This document shows positions 42,826-53,347 of a DNA stretch of 53,368 nucleotides, one piece after another. Within the stretch, counting starts at the first letter, position 1; each line of letters opens with the position of its first letter. Source of the DNA: Syntrophomonadaceae bacterium (GTDB lineage: Bacteria; Bacillota; Syntrophomonadia; Syntrophomonadales; Syntrophomonadaceae); the NCBI GenBank assembly GCA_012729835.1, contig JAAYCK010000029.1, forward strand, positions 1-53,368, given 5' to 3'. A program made the translations under genes and the position numbers. Below the pieces are notes generated by a model. The model saw only the letters and a program-made list of their open reading frames with translations, did no database searches and was not told the DNA's origin.

Positions 42826-43479
42826 GTGAACAGCATCGAGTTAAATGAGCGGCAGGAAAAGATCCTGGCCATTGTGAAAACCGAGGGACCCATTACAGGT
42901 GAGAAAATCGCTGAAATACTTAATGTAACCCGAGCCGCGCTTCGGCCTGATCTGGCCGTGCTTACTATGTCTGGTTTTCTGGAGGCTAAACCGCGTGTAG
43001 GCTACTCCTTTCGCACCGAAGGAGCCGGCAGCGAAATCAGGAGAGCGCTCAACCAGTATCGGGTAAGGGATATACAATCATTGCCCGTTATCCTTAAAGA
43101 GAATACCAGTGTATATGATGCGATTGTTACGCTTTTTGTTGAAGACACTGGTAGTGTATATATAGTTGGCGAAGACGGTTATCTTTCCGGTCTGGTTTCA
43201 CGAAAAGACTGCCTGAAAACAACGCTGGGACAGGCAGATATTCACAAGATGCCCATTTCCATAATAATGACCCGGATGCCAAATATCATAATAGCCAATC
43301 TGGACGATACGGTAGTCGAAGTGGTCCGCAAGATCGTAGAGCACGAGGTCGACAGTCTGCCTGTTGTAAAGTGCTTTCTGGATCAGGCCGGCGAAGAGAA
43401 GTTAGAGGTAGTGGGCAAAATATCCAAGACTAATATAGCCAGGCTGTTTTTGGATCTGGCATCGGGCACCAGAGGTTAA
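42826..43479 (+). CDS. ccpN: CcpN-like transcription regulator (HTH plus two CBS domains)
   Basis: CcpN represses gluconeogenic genes in Bacillus. The 217-residue protein has an N-terminal winged helix (residues 3-62, with ITGEKIAEILNVTRAALRPDLAVLTMSGFL as recognition region) and two CBS domains (about 77-135 and 142-212) that would bind an adenine nucleotide. Its position directly before ppsR and ppdK, as in other Firmicutes, suggests it senses energy state and controls pyruvate/PEP interconversion. The start is GTG 42826 with only a weak ribosome site (CAGGCG). Confidence 0.88.
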   Translation: MNSIELNERQEKILAIVKTEGPITGEKIAEILNVTRAALRPDLAVLTMSGFLEAKPRVGYSFRTEGAGSEIRRALNQYRVRDIQSLPVILKENTSVYDAIVTLFVEDTGSVYIVGEDGYLSGLVSRKDCLKTTLGQADIHKMPISIIMTRMPNIIIANLDDTVVEVVRKIVEHEVDSLPVVKCFLDQAGEEKLEVVGKISKTNIARLFLDLASGTRG

Positions 43480-43565
43480 CGGGTGCAATTAATGACGCTG
43501 TGTTAAATATTCTTACTAAATCGGTGGCTTAAAATTGATAATGATTACTTTTAGGAGGTTAGACC

Positions 43566-44387
43566 GTGAATAATCACTTACCCGGAGTTATTATTGTCTC
43601 AGACTCCATCGGTGAGACAGCTGAAATGGTGGTGAGAGCTGCAGCCAGCCAATTCAACTCCGGCAGCATGGAGATTAGGAGAATACCTAATATTTCTGAT
43701 ATTGACACCCTGGATGAAGTAGTACACCAAGCGGCAGCCAGCAAGTTTCTCATCGCCTATACACTGGTGGTTGATGAACTGGCCGAGCATTTGCAGGCTG
43801 AAGCCGCCAGATACGATGTAATATGTGTAGATATCCTGGGGCCGCTGGTCGATGCTTTCAAACAAGCCAGTAATTTAGAACCCAAACGTGAACCTGGTTT
43901 GCTGCGTAAAGTAGATGAGATGTACTATCGCCGGGTGGAAGCCGTCGAGTTTGCTGTACGCTATGATGATGGCAAAGACCCCCGGGGGATCGATTTGGCA
44001 GATATCGTACTGGTGGGAGTATCCCGGACCTCAAAGACTCCGCTTTCTATGTATCTTGCCCATAAGCGGATTAAGGTTGCCAATGTACCTTTGGTGCCCG
44101 AGGTTACACCGCCTGACGAATTGTTCAAGGCGGAGCGGGGTAAAGTCATTGGACTCACTATTAATCCCGATCAGTTAAACCATATTCGGGCAGAACGGCT
44201 GAAAACCCTGGGCCTGAAAGGACAGGCCAGTTATGCCAACCCGGAGAGGATACTGGAAGAGATCGACTACGGTAATACCATAATGAAAAAGCTTGGTTGC
44301 CCGGTGATAGATGTTACCAACAAAGCGGTTGAGGAAACAGCCAGCAGAATACTAGAAATATATTACAGGAGGATGAGCCATGTCTAG
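43566..44387 (+). CDS. ppsR: PPDK regulatory protein (bifunctional kinase/phosphorylase, DUF299)
   Basis: The enzyme inactivates and reactivates pyruvate phosphate dikinase by ADP-dependent phosphorylation of a threonine beside the catalytic histidine and by Pi-dependent removal. The 273-residue protein begins VIIVSDSIGETAEMVVRAA, has the P-loop-like GVSRTSKTPLSMYLA, and ADIVLVGVS. It follows TTTAGGAGGTTAG with good spacing and overlaps ppdK by eight bases, so kinase and target are made together. Confidence 0.95.
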   Translation: MNNHLPGVIIVSDSIGETAEMVVRAAASQFNSGSMEIRRIPNISDIDTLDEVVHQAAASKFLIAYTLVVDELAEHLQAEAARYDVICVDILGPLVDAFKQASNLEPKREPGLLRKVDEMYYRRVEAVEFAVRYDDGKDPRGIDLADIVLVGVSRTSKTPLSMYLAHKRIKVANVPLVPEVTPPDELFKAERGKVIGLTINPDQLNHIRAERLKTLGLKGQASYANPERILEEIDYGNTIMKKLGCPVIDVTNKAVEETASRILEIYYRRMSHV

Positions 44388-47019
44388 CAAATGGGTGTAC
44401 GCATTTCAGGAAGGGACGTCGGATATGAAAGCTCTGCTGGGAGGGAAAGGCGCCAATCTCGCCGAGATGACCCGTATCGAGCTGCCGGTTCCTCCCGGTT
44501 TCACTATTACTACTGAGGCCTGTAATGCATATCTGGCAGCCAATGAACAGTTTCCCGAGGGCATGCTGGAGCAGGCATTTGCAGCTTTGGCTAATCTGGA
44601 AGCGGTCAGCGGCAAGAAATTTGGAGATAAGGATAATCCGCTCTTGGTATCGGTCAGGTCAGGTGCGGCCATATCGATGCCAGGTATGATGGACACCGTT
44701 CTCAACCTTGGTTTGAATGATGAATCGGTATTAGGCCTATCAGCTCTTACCGGGGATGAAAGATTTGCATATGACTGCTATCGCCGGTTTATACAGATGT
44801 TCAGCAATGTAGTGCTAGACATCGAACATCACCACTTCGATGAGATAGTGGAAAAACATAAGCGGAAATTAGCGGCAATTTTTGACTATGAACTGCCGGC
44901 AACGGAGCTTAAGGATATCATCGACGAATATAAAGCAGTAGTCGCCCACGAAAAGGGATTTGAATTCCCACAGGACGTCAAAGAACAGTTGGTCATGGCT
45001 ATCAAGGCGGTGTTTTCATCCTGGAACAATGCAAGGGCGATCGTCTACCGCCGCATTAACAAGATAGATGATAAATTGGGCACGGCGGTCAATATACAGT
45101 GTATGGCCTTTGGTAACATGGGCAATGATTGTGGGACTGGCGTAGCCTTTACCCGCGATCCGTCAACGGGAGAAAAGATACTGTACGGGGAGTTTCTGGT
45201 CAATGCCCAGGGCGAAGACGTAGTAGCCGGAATCAGGACGCCGATGCCGATATTGAAACTGAAAGATGAACTTCCTGGAGTATACCAGCAATTCGTCGAT
45301 ACCTGCCTCAAGCTGGAGAACCACTACCGGGATATGCAGGATATCGAGTTTACCGTGGAAAAGGGCAAGCTGTTCATGCTGCAGACCCGCAATGGTAAAC
45401 GCACCGCCCGCGCATCAGTCAGGGTCGCGGTCGATATGGTCAATGAAGGACTTATCACCTTGGATGAGGCATTACTGCGAGTCGATGCCGAACAGATCAA
45501 CCAGTTGTTGCACCGCCAGATCGATCCGGGCGTAAAACTGTCGCCCATCGCAGTAGGATTGCCAGCCTCACCGGGTGCCGCCTGCGGCAAAGTATTATTC
45601 GATGCGGATCTGGCTGAAAAGCTGGGTGAAGCTGGGGAAAAGGTATTGCTGGTACGAGCAGAAACCACTCCGGATGATATCCACGGCATCATCTGGGCGC
45701 AGGGGGTACTTACTTCCCGCGGCGGAATGACATCCCATGCGGCAGTTGTGGCCCGTGGTATGGGCAAACCCTGTGTTTGCGGCTGTGAGGCTGTTAAGAT
45801 TGATGCCGCCAATGGTTGCTTCAGCGCAGGTGATGTGGTGGTTAAAGAAGGGGACATTGTTACTATTGATGGAGCTACCGGCAGGGTGATGCTGGGTGAG
45901 GTGCCCATGATCGAACCTACCCTGTCTGATGAATTTGAAAAACTTCTGCAATGGGCAGATGATACTAAGATCCTGGCGGTGAGAGCCAATGCTGATACAC
46001 CGCAGGATGCTGCCAAAGCCCGTGAGTTTGGGGCAGAAGGCATTGGACTCTGCCGTACCGAGCATATGTTCATGGCCCAGGAAAGGTTGCCTATCGTACA
46101 GGAAATGATTCTAGCCGATACTCTGGAGGAGCGGGAAGCCGCCCTGGCCAGACTCTTACCCTTCCAACGCGAGGATTTCTATGGAATACTCAAGGCTATG
46201 GCACCCTATCCGGTTACAATTCGTCTGCTGGATCCGCCGTTGCATGAGTTTTTACCGGACCATGAATCTCTGATGTTGGAAATCGTTGAGATGAGACATC
46301 AGCAGGCAGATGAGAAATCGCTTTTGGAAAAAGAAGAGCTGTTGAAGAAGATACATAGCCTATCCGAGGCTAATCCGATGTTAGGCCATCGCGGTTGCCG
46401 TCTTGGCCTGACCTATCCCGAGATATACCGGATGCAGGTCAGGGCCGTTTTCGAGGCTATGGGACAACTTAAAGGAGAAAACGTCAAGACTCATGCCGAG
46501 ATCGAGATCCCGCTGGTCATGGATCTGGCGGAGTTTGCCCAATTGAAGGCCGAGATTCTGGATACCTATGAACATTATAAAAAGGATACCGGCATAGAAT
46601 TAGAATTTGATCTGGGAACCATGCTGGAACTGCCACGCGCCTGTGTGGTTACGGATGAGATCGCCACTGAAGCTGAATTCTTCTCTTTCGGTACTAACGA
46701 TCTTACCCAGACCACCCTGGGCTTTTCCCGCGATGATGCCGAAGGCAAATTCATACCGGTATACCTAGAAAAGAAGATAATCAAAGACAATCCTTTCGCA
46801 GTACTCGACCGCAAGGGAGTAGGCGGCCTCATGAAGATGGCTATCGAGAAAGCCCGGACTACTCGCCCAGGCATATTAATGGGCATTTGCGGTGAACATG
46901 GCGGCGAGCCTAGTTCCATCGAGTTCTGTCATCAGGTTGGACTAAACTATGTAAGCTGTTCTCCTTATCGTATTCCGGTAGCTCGTCTGGCTGCCGCTCA
47001 AGCCAAGTTAAAAAACTAG
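44380..47019 (+). CDS. ppdK: Pyruvate, phosphate dikinase
   Basis: PPDK reversibly converts pyruvate, ATP and Pi to PEP, AMP and PPi. The 879-residue protein has the N-terminal nucleotide-binding domain (LLGGKGANLAEMTRIELPVPPGF, SVRSGAAISMPGMMDTVLNLG) and the swivelling phosphohistidine domain with GGMTSHAAVVARGMG, where His453 is the phosphate carrier and Thr451 the likely regulatory site. The C-terminal PEP/pyruvate barrel follows (IGLCRTEHMF, GTNDLTQTTLGFSRDDAEGKF, GICGEHGG). In syntrophs the enzyme can work in either direction. A bidirectional terminator follows. Confidence 0.98.
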   Translation: MSSKWVYAFQEGTSDMKALLGGKGANLAEMTRIELPVPPGFTITTEACNAYLAANEQFPEGMLEQAFAALANLEAVSGKKFGDKDNPLLVSVRSGAAISMPGMMDTVLNLGLNDESVLGLSALTGDERFAYDCYRRFIQMFSNVVLDIEHHHFDEIVEKHKRKLAAIFDYELPATELKDIIDEYKAVVAHEKGFEFPQDVKEQLVMAIKAVFSSWNNARAIVYRRINKIDDKLGTAVNIQCMAFGNMGNDCGTGVAFTRDPSTGEKILYGEFLVNAQGEDVVAGIRTPMPILKLKDELPGVYQQFVDTCLKLENHYRDMQDIEFTVEKGKLFMLQTRNGKRTARASVRVAVDMVNEGLITLDEALLRVDAEQINQLLHRQIDPGVKLSPIAVGLPASPGAACGKVLFDADLAEKLGEAGEKVLLVRAETTPDDIHGIIWAQGVLTSRGGMTSHAAVVARGMGKPCVCGCEAVKIDAANGCFSAGDVVVKEGDIVTIDGATGRVMLGEVPMIEPTLSDEFEKLLQWADDTKILAVRANADTPQDAAKAREFGAEGIGLCRTEHMFMAQERLPIVQEMILADTLEEREAALARLLPFQREDFYGILKAMAPYPVTIRLLDPPLHEFLPDHESLMLEIVEMRHQQADEKSLLEKEELLKKIHSLSEANPMLGHRGCRLGLTYPEIYRMQVRAVFEAMGQLKGENVKTHAEIEIPLVMDLAEFAQLKAEILDTYEHYKKDTGIELEFDLGTMLELPRACVVTDEIATEAEFFSFGTNDLTQTTLGFSRDDAEGKFIPVYLEKKIIKDNPFAVLDRKGVGGLMKMAIEKARTTRPGILMGICGEHGGEPSSIEFCHQVGLNYVSCSPYRIPVARLAAAQAKLKN

Positions 47020-47041
47020 ATTGAGATTAAGATAAAAAAAT

Positions 47042-47073
47042 AATCCTGGCTCTTTTAAGAGCCGGGATTTTTT
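47042..47073. terminator. Bidirectional terminator between ppdK and fapA
   Basis: AATCCTGGCTCTT (47042-47054) pairs with AAGAGCCGGGATT (47057-47069), with one wobble. T-runs lie on both strands (47068-47073 on plus, and the A-run at 47033-47040 on minus). It serves both convergent genes. Confidence 0.9.
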
Positions 47074-47105
47074 ATGTTTTGAGATAATATTCCGGGCGAA
47101 ATGAT

Positions 47106-48710
47106 TTATGATTTGTCGGTGATGAGCAATATCTTTCTTTCATCAGGGTCGAAATACATATTCATGTTTCTTATATTTTCGGTTAACCTGGCTGGTTCAT
47201 CCTTGATAATGAAAGACATGCCAGCCTGCAGGCCGCCTCCGATCTGTATCATACCTTCCCCCCGGGTATTCCTGAGCATACTGACCAGTGAATTGCGCTG
47301 CTCCACCATAGAATCATATTCCTCAGTCATTTGAATATATTGCGGTAGCTTCCGTTCCAATTGAGCCACGGTAGCCGGATCGACAATATTGCCCAGTGAC
47401 TTGCGGATCTGATCCGATAACATACGGAGCTCTGAATACTTTTTCTCGATATTCTGATTCAAAGCTACTATTTGACGGTGAAATTGGCGCCTTTCGATGC
47501 CTTCCACCTGCATATCGATGAATTCGCAGTTCTGGATGCGTGATGCCTTGATACGGGTGCGGGCCTTGATGGAGTTATTGCCCAGAATCATACCCTTGCG
47601 GCCATGAATTAGGACTGAATCACCAGCCTTTAGGTCGCAGCGGAGAACATATTCATTTACCACAATGTTTTGACCGGCTTCAGCGGTCATACCCTGGGCA
47701 AAACGGGCTTCGATATTCTTAGCCGCAATAATATTGGCATTTCCCCGTCCAATGACCCCGGAATGAATAAAGATCGAACCCCGGCGGGATTCTACTCGGG
47801 CGTTTTCCACCCCGCCTCTGATTTCGATATCGTCATCGGCAGCTACCTCAAAACCTTCCTTAACACTTCCGGTAATTATAAGTTTGCCAAAGAAATCAAG
47901 ATTGCCTACGGAAAAGTCCACATCACCGTTAATGACCATAGCTTTGATGACCTGGATACGGTTATTGACCCAGTCCAATGCGCCATCATATTCTGCTACA
48001 GCTTTATTCTCCGAGACAATGATGCCCTTGCCGACTTTGAACTCGGGATTTTTGCCATCTCGTGCGGGAATCTCATCGCCCCATACATTCATGCCAGTCT
48101 TACCTTCCGTTGCCCAGATACGATCAGCTACGGATTCACCAGCATGAATAGGCAGAATATATCCCAACTGATAGTAGTCAACAGATCCGTCTTCAAGGAG
48201 TACCGGCTTTCGTGAAGGCTCGTGGTAATGATAATTTATGGAACCATCTACTCCATGAATAGCTTCTCGGCCATAGGCGACTATTGTTCTAATACCAGGA
48301 TTATCCAGAGCGGTGTTGATGGAATCCTCATCCAGGCCAAACTTAATCCCATTGTTTACCAGGAATTTGATAACCTCATCCTTGCTTGGCATCTCGTAGG
48401 CATCCTTATTAACGGTTATACTAGCACTCATGGCATCTTTACTAACATTAAGAACAATAGGCGTAATCTTTTGGGCGTTACTGTGCACGAAGCTCAAAAA
48501 TTTAGATGTTTCATAAGCAGGATCGATTTTATGAAGTGTTAGGGGCGGCTGGTCAGCAAGCTTGGCCATTAGTTCTTTGGATAAGCTAATATCAAGCCGA
48601 AACAAAACACCCAGCAAATCGTTGATTTTTGCATTCGGTCTGGCAAGGCGGATATAGAACCCGTCACGTTTTTCTATAATGTCAAAAGTGCCAGGGGAGA
48701 CAATTGCCAT
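47106..48710 (-). CDS. FapA-family (DUF342) polymer-forming protein
   Basis: The 534-residue protein matches the FapA/DUF342 family: a charged N-terminal domain, then the beta-helix core with repeated turns (VNGDVDFSVGNLDFFGKLIITGSVKEGFEVAADDDIEIRGGV region), VIHG-type RKGMILGNNSIKARTRIKA, and a long coiled coil near residues 400-475 (QIVALNQNIEKKYSELRMLSDQIRKSLG). Family members are linked to surface, motility or polymer functions; the exact role is unknown. An AGGTGAT ribosome site precedes the ATG at 48710. It is transcribed alone, convergent to ppdK and divergent from dgt. Confidence 0.85.
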   Translation of the reverse strand: MAIVSPGTFDIIEKRDGFYIRLARPNAKINDLLGVLFRLDISLSKELMAKLADQPPLTLHKIDPAYETSKFLSFVHSNAQKITPIVLNVSKDAMSASITVNKDAYEMPSKDEVIKFLVNNGIKFGLDEDSINTALDNPGIRTIVAYGREAIHGVDGSINYHYHEPSRKPVLLEDGSVDYYQLGYILPIHAGESVADRIWATEGKTGMNVWGDEIPARDGKNPEFKVGKGIIVSENKAVAEYDGALDWVNNRIQVIKAMVINGDVDFSVGNLDFFGKLIITGSVKEGFEVAADDDIEIRGGVENARVESRRGSIFIHSGVIGRGNANIIAAKNIEARFAQGMTAEAGQNIVVNEYVLRCDLKAGDSVLIHGRKGMILGNNSIKARTRIKASRIQNCEFIDMQVEGIERRQFHRQIVALNQNIEKKYSELRMLSDQIRKSLGNIVDPATVAQLERKLPQYIQMTEEYDSMVEQRNSLVSMLRNTRGEGMIQIGGGLQAGMSFIIKDEPARLTENIRNMNMYFDPDERKILLITDKS

Positions 48711-48972
48711 TTATATCACCTAAAAAGATATTATTAAAAAGGTAACTCGGAAGGGGAAATATAATTCCAACGAATTGTAATATACGGATAAATTATACCA
48801 CAAGACATGTAAAAACTAGCTAAAAGATTAATATTAAGAAAATAATTAATGTCGAATCCCTGGGAAAAATGATGCGATGCCTTTAGCGAATCGTCAAGGA
48901 AGGATTTATTCTGCGGTATAGCGAACTAGGCATAATAGCATTGGTAATGGACCTGGAGAGGGAGGCTTACTT

Positions 48973-50031
48973 TTGGCCATTCGTGAAGAAATAGAAAGCA
49001 GAGAAGCTGCATTTTTGGGGGAATATGCTACTTTATCGATAAATTCTGTGGGCAGGGAGAGGGTTGAAGAACCCGACCCGGTCCGTACCTGTTTTATGCT
49101 GGATCGCGACCGGGTCGTGCACTCCAAGTCCTTCCGGCGTCTTAAGCACAAGACTCAGGTCTTTATTGCACCGCCGGGAGATCATTATCGGAGCAGGCTC
49201 ACCCACACTCTGGAGGTGGGGCAGATCGCCCGTACAATCGGTGCGGCTTTAAATCTTAACAATGATTTGATTGAGGCTATAGCCTTGGCTCATGATGTGG
49301 GACACACCCCTTTTGCCCATTCCGGGGAACAGGTATTGAACCAGTTGCTTTCGGCAGGCTTTCGACATAACGAAAACAGCATACGGGTGCTGACCCGGGT
49401 TGAGCAGCATAAGGGGCATAATGGGCTTAACCTTTCTAAAGAGGTACTGGATGGGATACTCCACCACAGCGGTTACGGGACCAATGAACCGCAGGCCTCG
49501 ACCCTGGAAGGACAGGTCATCAGGCTGAGCGACAAGATAGCTTATGTACAGCATGATATTGATGATTCCATCAGGGCTGGTCTGCTGACCCTGGAACAAA
49601 TACCTGCCGAGTACTTAAGTATACTGGGAGACACCCATAGCAAGCGCATCGCTACGCTGGTCATCGATACCATTGAATACAGCAAGAAGTCGATGCAAAC
49701 GAATAATCCGCGGGTATCCTTAAGCCCTCCTATTGATAAAGCTCTAAGAGGACTCCGGGAATTCATGTTCGAGAATATTTACCGGGGACCGGTATGCCAG
49801 GCGGAAAGGACCCGGGCAGCCTTTATCATTGAACACTTATTTGAATTTTATAGCCGCCATCCGGAGAAAATGGGCCCGGTATACTGTGGAATCGCCAATG
49901 AGGAAGGCCTGGAGCGGGCGGTAGGAGACTATATCTCTGGTATGAGTGATGCTTATTGCGTAGCTCAGTTTCGTGAACTCTATATACCGCATTCTTTTGT
50001 TCCCGATGCCTTTAAGATCTATGAGTTCTAA
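48973..50031 (+). CDS. dgt: dGTPase-like HD-domain triphosphohydrolase
   Basis: Members hydrolyse dGTP or other dNTPs to nucleoside and tripolyphosphate, tuning dNTP pools. The 352-residue protein has the HD metal site: SRLTHTLEVGQIARTI followed by AIALAHDVGHTPFAHSGE and a later HHSGYG. The N-terminal SKSFRRLKHKTQVF is characteristic. It is shorter than E. coli Dgt and fits the type found upstream of dnaG in Firmicutes. The start is TTG 48973 after GAGAGGGAGG. The dgt-dnaG-rpoD order is conserved. Confidence 0.93.
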   Translation: MAIREEIESREAAFLGEYATLSINSVGRERVEEPDPVRTCFMLDRDRVVHSKSFRRLKHKTQVFIAPPGDHYRSRLTHTLEVGQIARTIGAALNLNNDLIEAIALAHDVGHTPFAHSGEQVLNQLLSAGFRHNENSIRVLTRVEQHKGHNGLNLSKEVLDGILHHSGYGTNEPQASTLEGQVIRLSDKIAYVQHDIDDSIRAGLLTLEQIPAEYLSILGDTHSKRIATLVIDTIEYSKKSMQTNNPRVSLSPPIDKALRGLREFMFENIYRGPVCQAERTRAAFIIEHLFEFYSRHPEKMGPVYCGIANEEGLERAVGDYISGMSDAYCVAQFRELYIPHSFVPDAFKIYEF

Positions 50032-50184
50032 AAATGGCCCTTCAAGATGGTATCCAGTATACCTGAATTTTCTTAAAGGATATTAACATTGCAGAGAGAA
50101 ATTCAGAATTATGGACTCCATGATAATTAAATTGCTTAAAATAGAAGGATTTTGGTTTTCGATAGAGAATATAGGAGATGCCCC

Positions 50185-51957
50185 ATGACACGATACGACG
50201 ATCCGGTGATCAGGGAGATCATAGACCGACTTAATATTGTAGATATTGTCGCAGAGACGGTCAACTTGACACGTAAAGGTAATCGCTACTGGGGTCTGTG
50301 CCCGTTTCATGATGAAAAAACGGCTTCATTTACAGTAACGCCTGAACGAAATATGTACTATTGCTTTGGCTGCCATGCCGGGGGCGATGCATTTTCCTTT
50401 GTAATGAAAACCAGGGGTCTGGACTTCAAGGAAGCTCTCGAATTGCTGGCCGGCAAAGCCGGAGTAGAACTGGCAAACCAGCCGCGAGGCCGGGAATTGG
50501 ACCGGCGTAAGAGAATAATTGAAGTGAATCAGGCTGCCGCAGAATATTATCATCAAGTTCTAGCCAAGGTGCCGGAAGCTATGACGTATATATCCGGGCG
50601 TGGACTAGATCAGGATATAGTAGAGAAATTTCACTTGGGCTTTGCCATGGACCAGTGGAACCACCTGGAAGACTATCTGCTGCGTAAGGGCTATTCTCAG
50701 GAATATATCAAGGCATCAGGGCTGATCAAACGTAATGACAGGCGCAATTCCTATTATGATCTGTTCCGTGCACGAATTATGTTCCCGATTTATAATCAGA
50801 GCGGTTCAGTAATTGGATTTGGCGGACGTGTCTTGGATGATGGTATGCCCAAGTATCTGAACACGCCAGATACCGAGGTGTACTCCAAGCGTCAGAATCT
50901 TTACGGTCTCTATCAAGGGAAAGAGGCGATCCGCCAGAGTAATGAAGTGCTTCTGGTCGAGGGGTATATGGATTGCATCAGGATGCACCAGTTTGGCTTT
51001 ATCAATTGTGTAGCCACGCTGGGGACCGCACTTACCAAAGAACAGGCAAGCTTGATGCACCGCTACGCGGAAAATGTGATCATCATCTATGATGGTGACG
51101 AAGCGGGTCAGCGCGAGGCACTACGGGCCAGTTCTATACTGGTGGGCGAGGGACTAAAAACATCGGTACTAACTCTTCCCGAGGGAAAAGACCCTGATGA
51201 ACTATTAGAATTGAGCGGAAAAGAGGAATTTCGACGATATATAAAGAATAATAAAACAACTCATATCGAATTCCGTTTAAATCGATATATGATTGGGGAA
51301 AACATGGCCGATTTAGAGGCCAAGATAAGGGTCATCTCCACTGTCAGCCCGGATATCAAAGCTCTGAACAGCGAACTGGAAAAGGATTTTTATGTCAAGT
51401 TGTTATCGAGACGCCTGGCTCTGGAAGAGAATCTGGTTCGCCGGGAATTGGCTCGAAATGCGACTGGCAGGGCTGACGGAAGCAGGAATAAAACAGGTAA
51501 TTATAGGGATAATATACAATACGGCAATTATAGCATAGATGAGAAAATACTGGCAGCCATGCTGAGTAACGAAGAAATATTCGTCCAGATCAGGGATGCC
51601 ATCGGGATAAGGTTTTTTAAACAGGAGGAATATAGCCAACTTGCCGAGCTTTATAATTCATTGGCGCGAGGGAATGATCATCCACTGGAGGAAATGGATC
51701 GGAATGTACAGGGAGAAGCTCTACAAGCTGCTTACGCCAGGATCGTAACCTTGGTTAGCGAACCAGGACAAATGAGCAAAATGGAGGTTGAGAGCTTTAT
51801 CCGCCAGGTGCAACGGCACCGGGTAAAGGCGAGATGGCATAAGATGTTAAAACGAATGGAAAAGCTAGATAACCATTCAGATTTCAAGGATCTGCTTGGA
51901 TTTATACTTGAAATCGATAGATTTCTTAAGCACACCCAGGAAGGGGGGACAGTATGA
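50185..51957 (+). CDS. dnaG: DNA primase
   Basis: DnaG synthesises RNA primers at the replication fork. The 590-residue protein has the N-terminal zinc site ([12 protein letters not shown] and [15 protein letters not shown]), the RNA polymerase core with the TOPRIM motifs LLVEGYMDC and [10 protein letters not shown], and a C-terminal helicase-interaction region. The frame is open from 50152, but AGGAGAT precedes ATG 50185, giving the normal [11 protein letters not shown] start. Its stop overlaps the rpoD ATG by four bases, so translation is coupled. Confidence 0.97.
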   Translation: MTRYDDPVIREIIDRLNIVDIVAETVNLTRKGNRYWGLCPFHDEKTASFTVTPERNMYYCFGCHAGGDAFSFVMKTRGLDFKEALELLAGKAGVELANQPRGRELDRRKRIIEVNQAAAEYYHQVLAKVPEAMTYISGRGLDQDIVEKFHLGFAMDQWNHLEDYLLRKGYSQEYIKASGLIKRNDRRNSYYDLFRARIMFPIYNQSGSVIGFGGRVLDDGMPKYLNTPDTEVYSKRQNLYGLYQGKEAIRQSNEVLLVEGYMDCIRMHQFGFINCVATLGTALTKEQASLMHRYAENVIIIYDGDEAGQREALRASSILVGEGLKTSVLTLPEGKDPDELLELSGKEEFRRYIKNNKTTHIEFRLNRYMIGENMADLEAKIRVISTVSPDIKALNSELEKDFYVKLLSRRLALEENLVRRELARNATGRADGSRNKTGNYRDNIQYGNYSIDEKILAAMLSNEEIFVQIRDAIGIRFFKQEEYSQLAELYNSLARGNDHPLEEMDRNVQGEALQAAYARIVTLVSEPGQMSKMEVESFIRQVQRHRVKARWHKMLKRMEKLDNHSDFKDLLGFILEIDRFLKHTQEGGTV

Positions 51958-53027
51958 AGAATAGTAAACTGGCAGAAGTAGTCAGCGTAATGGCCGAAAA
52001 GGGAAAGAAGAAGAGAAATCTTAGCTATGAAGAAATAGTTGATGATCTTCAGGGTTTTCAGCTGGGACCTGATAGTATAGATGACATTCTTGAACATCTG
52101 CAATCCCTTGGCATCAGCGTGGGTAACGAGGCTGAAGCCGAGGATGAAGGTGAACCTGAAAGTGTTGAAAATGAAGACATCTTCGTGCCCGACGGTATAG
52201 AAATAGATGATCCGGTGCGGATGTACCTGAAAGAAATCGGACGCGTACCCCTGCTAGAAGCCAGGCAGGAAATTGAACTAGCCGAACGCATCGAACAGGG
52301 TGATGAAGAGGCTAAGAAGCAGTTAGTGGAAGCCAATCTTCGCTTGGTCGTCAGCATAGCCAAACGCTACGTAGGGCGTGGTATGCTGTTTCTTGATTTG
52401 ATCCAGGAGGGCAACTTGGGCCTGATGAAAGCGGTAGAAAAATTTGATTACCGCAAAGGCTTTAAATTTAGTACCTATGCCACCTGGTGGATAAAACAGG
52501 CTATAACCAGGGCTATAGCTGATCAGGCTCGTACCATAAGAATCCCGGTGCATATGGTTGAAACCATCAATAAGCTATCCCGGGTGCAGAGGAATCTTTT
52601 GCAGACCCTGGGGAGGGAACCTACTCCCCTTGAAGTAGCACAAGAAATGGATATCCCGGTTGATCGTGTCATCGAGATAATGAAAGTGGCCCAGGAGCCA
52701 GTTTCACTGGAAACACCGATTGGTGAAGAAGATGACAGCCATCTGGGCGATTTTATCACTGATGAAGATGCGGAATCACCGGAAGAATCTGCTTCCTTTG
52801 TGTTACTGCGCGAGCACTTGGATGGAATTCTGAATACCCTGACTGATCGCGAGGAAAAGGTGCTGCGTCTCCGTTTTGGCCTGGATGATGGTCGCCAGCG
52901 GACCCTGGAAGAAGTAGGCCAGGAATTTGGGGTCACCCGTGAACGCATCCGGCAGATCGAAGCCAAGGCACTGCGGAAGCTCAGACATCCATCCCGCAGC
53001 AAGAAGCTTAAAGACTATATTGAATAA
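51954..53027 (+). CDS. rpoD: RNA polymerase primary sigma factor (sigma-A)
   Basis: The housekeeping sigma factor. The 357-residue protein has an acidic N-terminal region 1.1, region 1.2 with [16 protein letters not shown], region 2 with [25 protein letters not shown] and [22 protein letters not shown] (the -10 contact), region 3, and region 4 with [11 protein letters not shown]-like [14 protein letters not shown] and [27 protein letters not shown]. It completes the dgt-dnaG-rpoD operon. Confidence 0.98.
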   Translation: MKNSKLAEVVSVMAEKGKKKRNLSYEEIVDDLQGFQLGPDSIDDILEHLQSLGISVGNEAEAEDEGEPESVENEDIFVPDGIEIDDPVRMYLKEIGRVPLLEARQEIELAERIEQGDEEAKKQLVEANLRLVVSIAKRYVGRGMLFLDLIQEGNLGLMKAVEKFDYRKGFKFSTYATWWIKQAITRAIADQARTIRIPVHMVETINKLSRVQRNLLQTLGREPTPLEVAQEMDIPVDRVIEIMKVAQEPVSLETPIGEEDDSHLGDFITDEDAESPEESASFVLLREHLDGILNTLTDREEKVLRLRFGLDDGRQRTLEEVGQEFGVTRERIRQIEAKALRKLRHPSRSKKLKDYIE

Positions 53028-53125
53028 CCGGGCGATTCTTTGGGACATCGATGGTTATTATTGTAAGTCTATTTTGAAAGTACAGGTTTTCAGCGTAAAA
53101 TATTTGGGCAGACCGACGTTTATTG

Positions 53126-53155
53126 TTGACAAGGAGCAGGCCTGCCATATATAAT
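53126..53155 (+). promoter_or_regulatory. Strong promoter of tRNA-Asn
   Basis: A perfect TTGACA (53126-53131) lies 18 bases before a perfect TATAAT (53150-53155), ending 17 bases before the mature tRNA 5' end. Confidence 0.85.
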
Positions 53156-53172
53156 ATTTTTCGTTGGGGTTT

Positions 53173-53247
53173 TCCTCGATAGCTCAACGGTAGAGCATCC
53201 GGCTGTTAACCGGAGGGTTGTTGGTTCGAATCCTACTCGGGGAGCCA
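53173..53247 (+). tRNA. tRNA-Asn (anticodon GUU) with encoded CCA
   Basis: A complete cloverleaf: acceptor stem TCCTCGA (53173-53179) with TCGGGGA (53237-53243), a D arm starting AGCTC, anticodon stem TCCGG/CCGGA with loop anticodon GTT (53205-53207), and a T arm with GGTTCGAATCC. The discriminator G and encoded CCA (53245-53247) follow. GUU reads Asn codons. Confidence 0.97.
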
Positions 53248-53258
53248 AGGTATATCAC

Positions 53259-53295
53259 GGCGGTAACCCGTGCGAGTTACCGCCTTATATTTTCT
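53259..53295 (+). terminator. Intrinsic terminator after tRNA-Asn
   Basis: GGCGGTAAC (53259-53267) pairs with GTTACCGCC (53276-53284), followed by TTATATTTTC. Confidence 0.85.
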
Positions 53296-53314
53296 AAATT
53301 CACTTAGATGGTCC

Positions 53315-53347
53315 TTGACCAGTAACCGGATAGTATATTATACTATC
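53315..53347 (+). promoter_or_regulatory. Promoter with overlapping palindromic operator at the right edge
   Basis: TTGACC (53315-53320) lies 18 bases before TATACT (53339-53344). The -10 is embedded in a perfect palindrome: GATAGTATA (53329-53337), one central T, TATACTATC (53339-53347). A repressor binding here would block the promoter. The controlled gene lies outside the window. Confidence 0.6.

Noticed and set aside
45324-46073. 249-codon antisense frame inside ppdK
   Set aside because: It is a shadow of the ppdK reading frame, Ser/Thr-rich with no recognisable motif or ribosome site.
47670-48215. 181-codon frame opposite fapA
   Set aside because: fapA on the other strand has family motifs, a ribosome site and a terminator; this frame has none of these.
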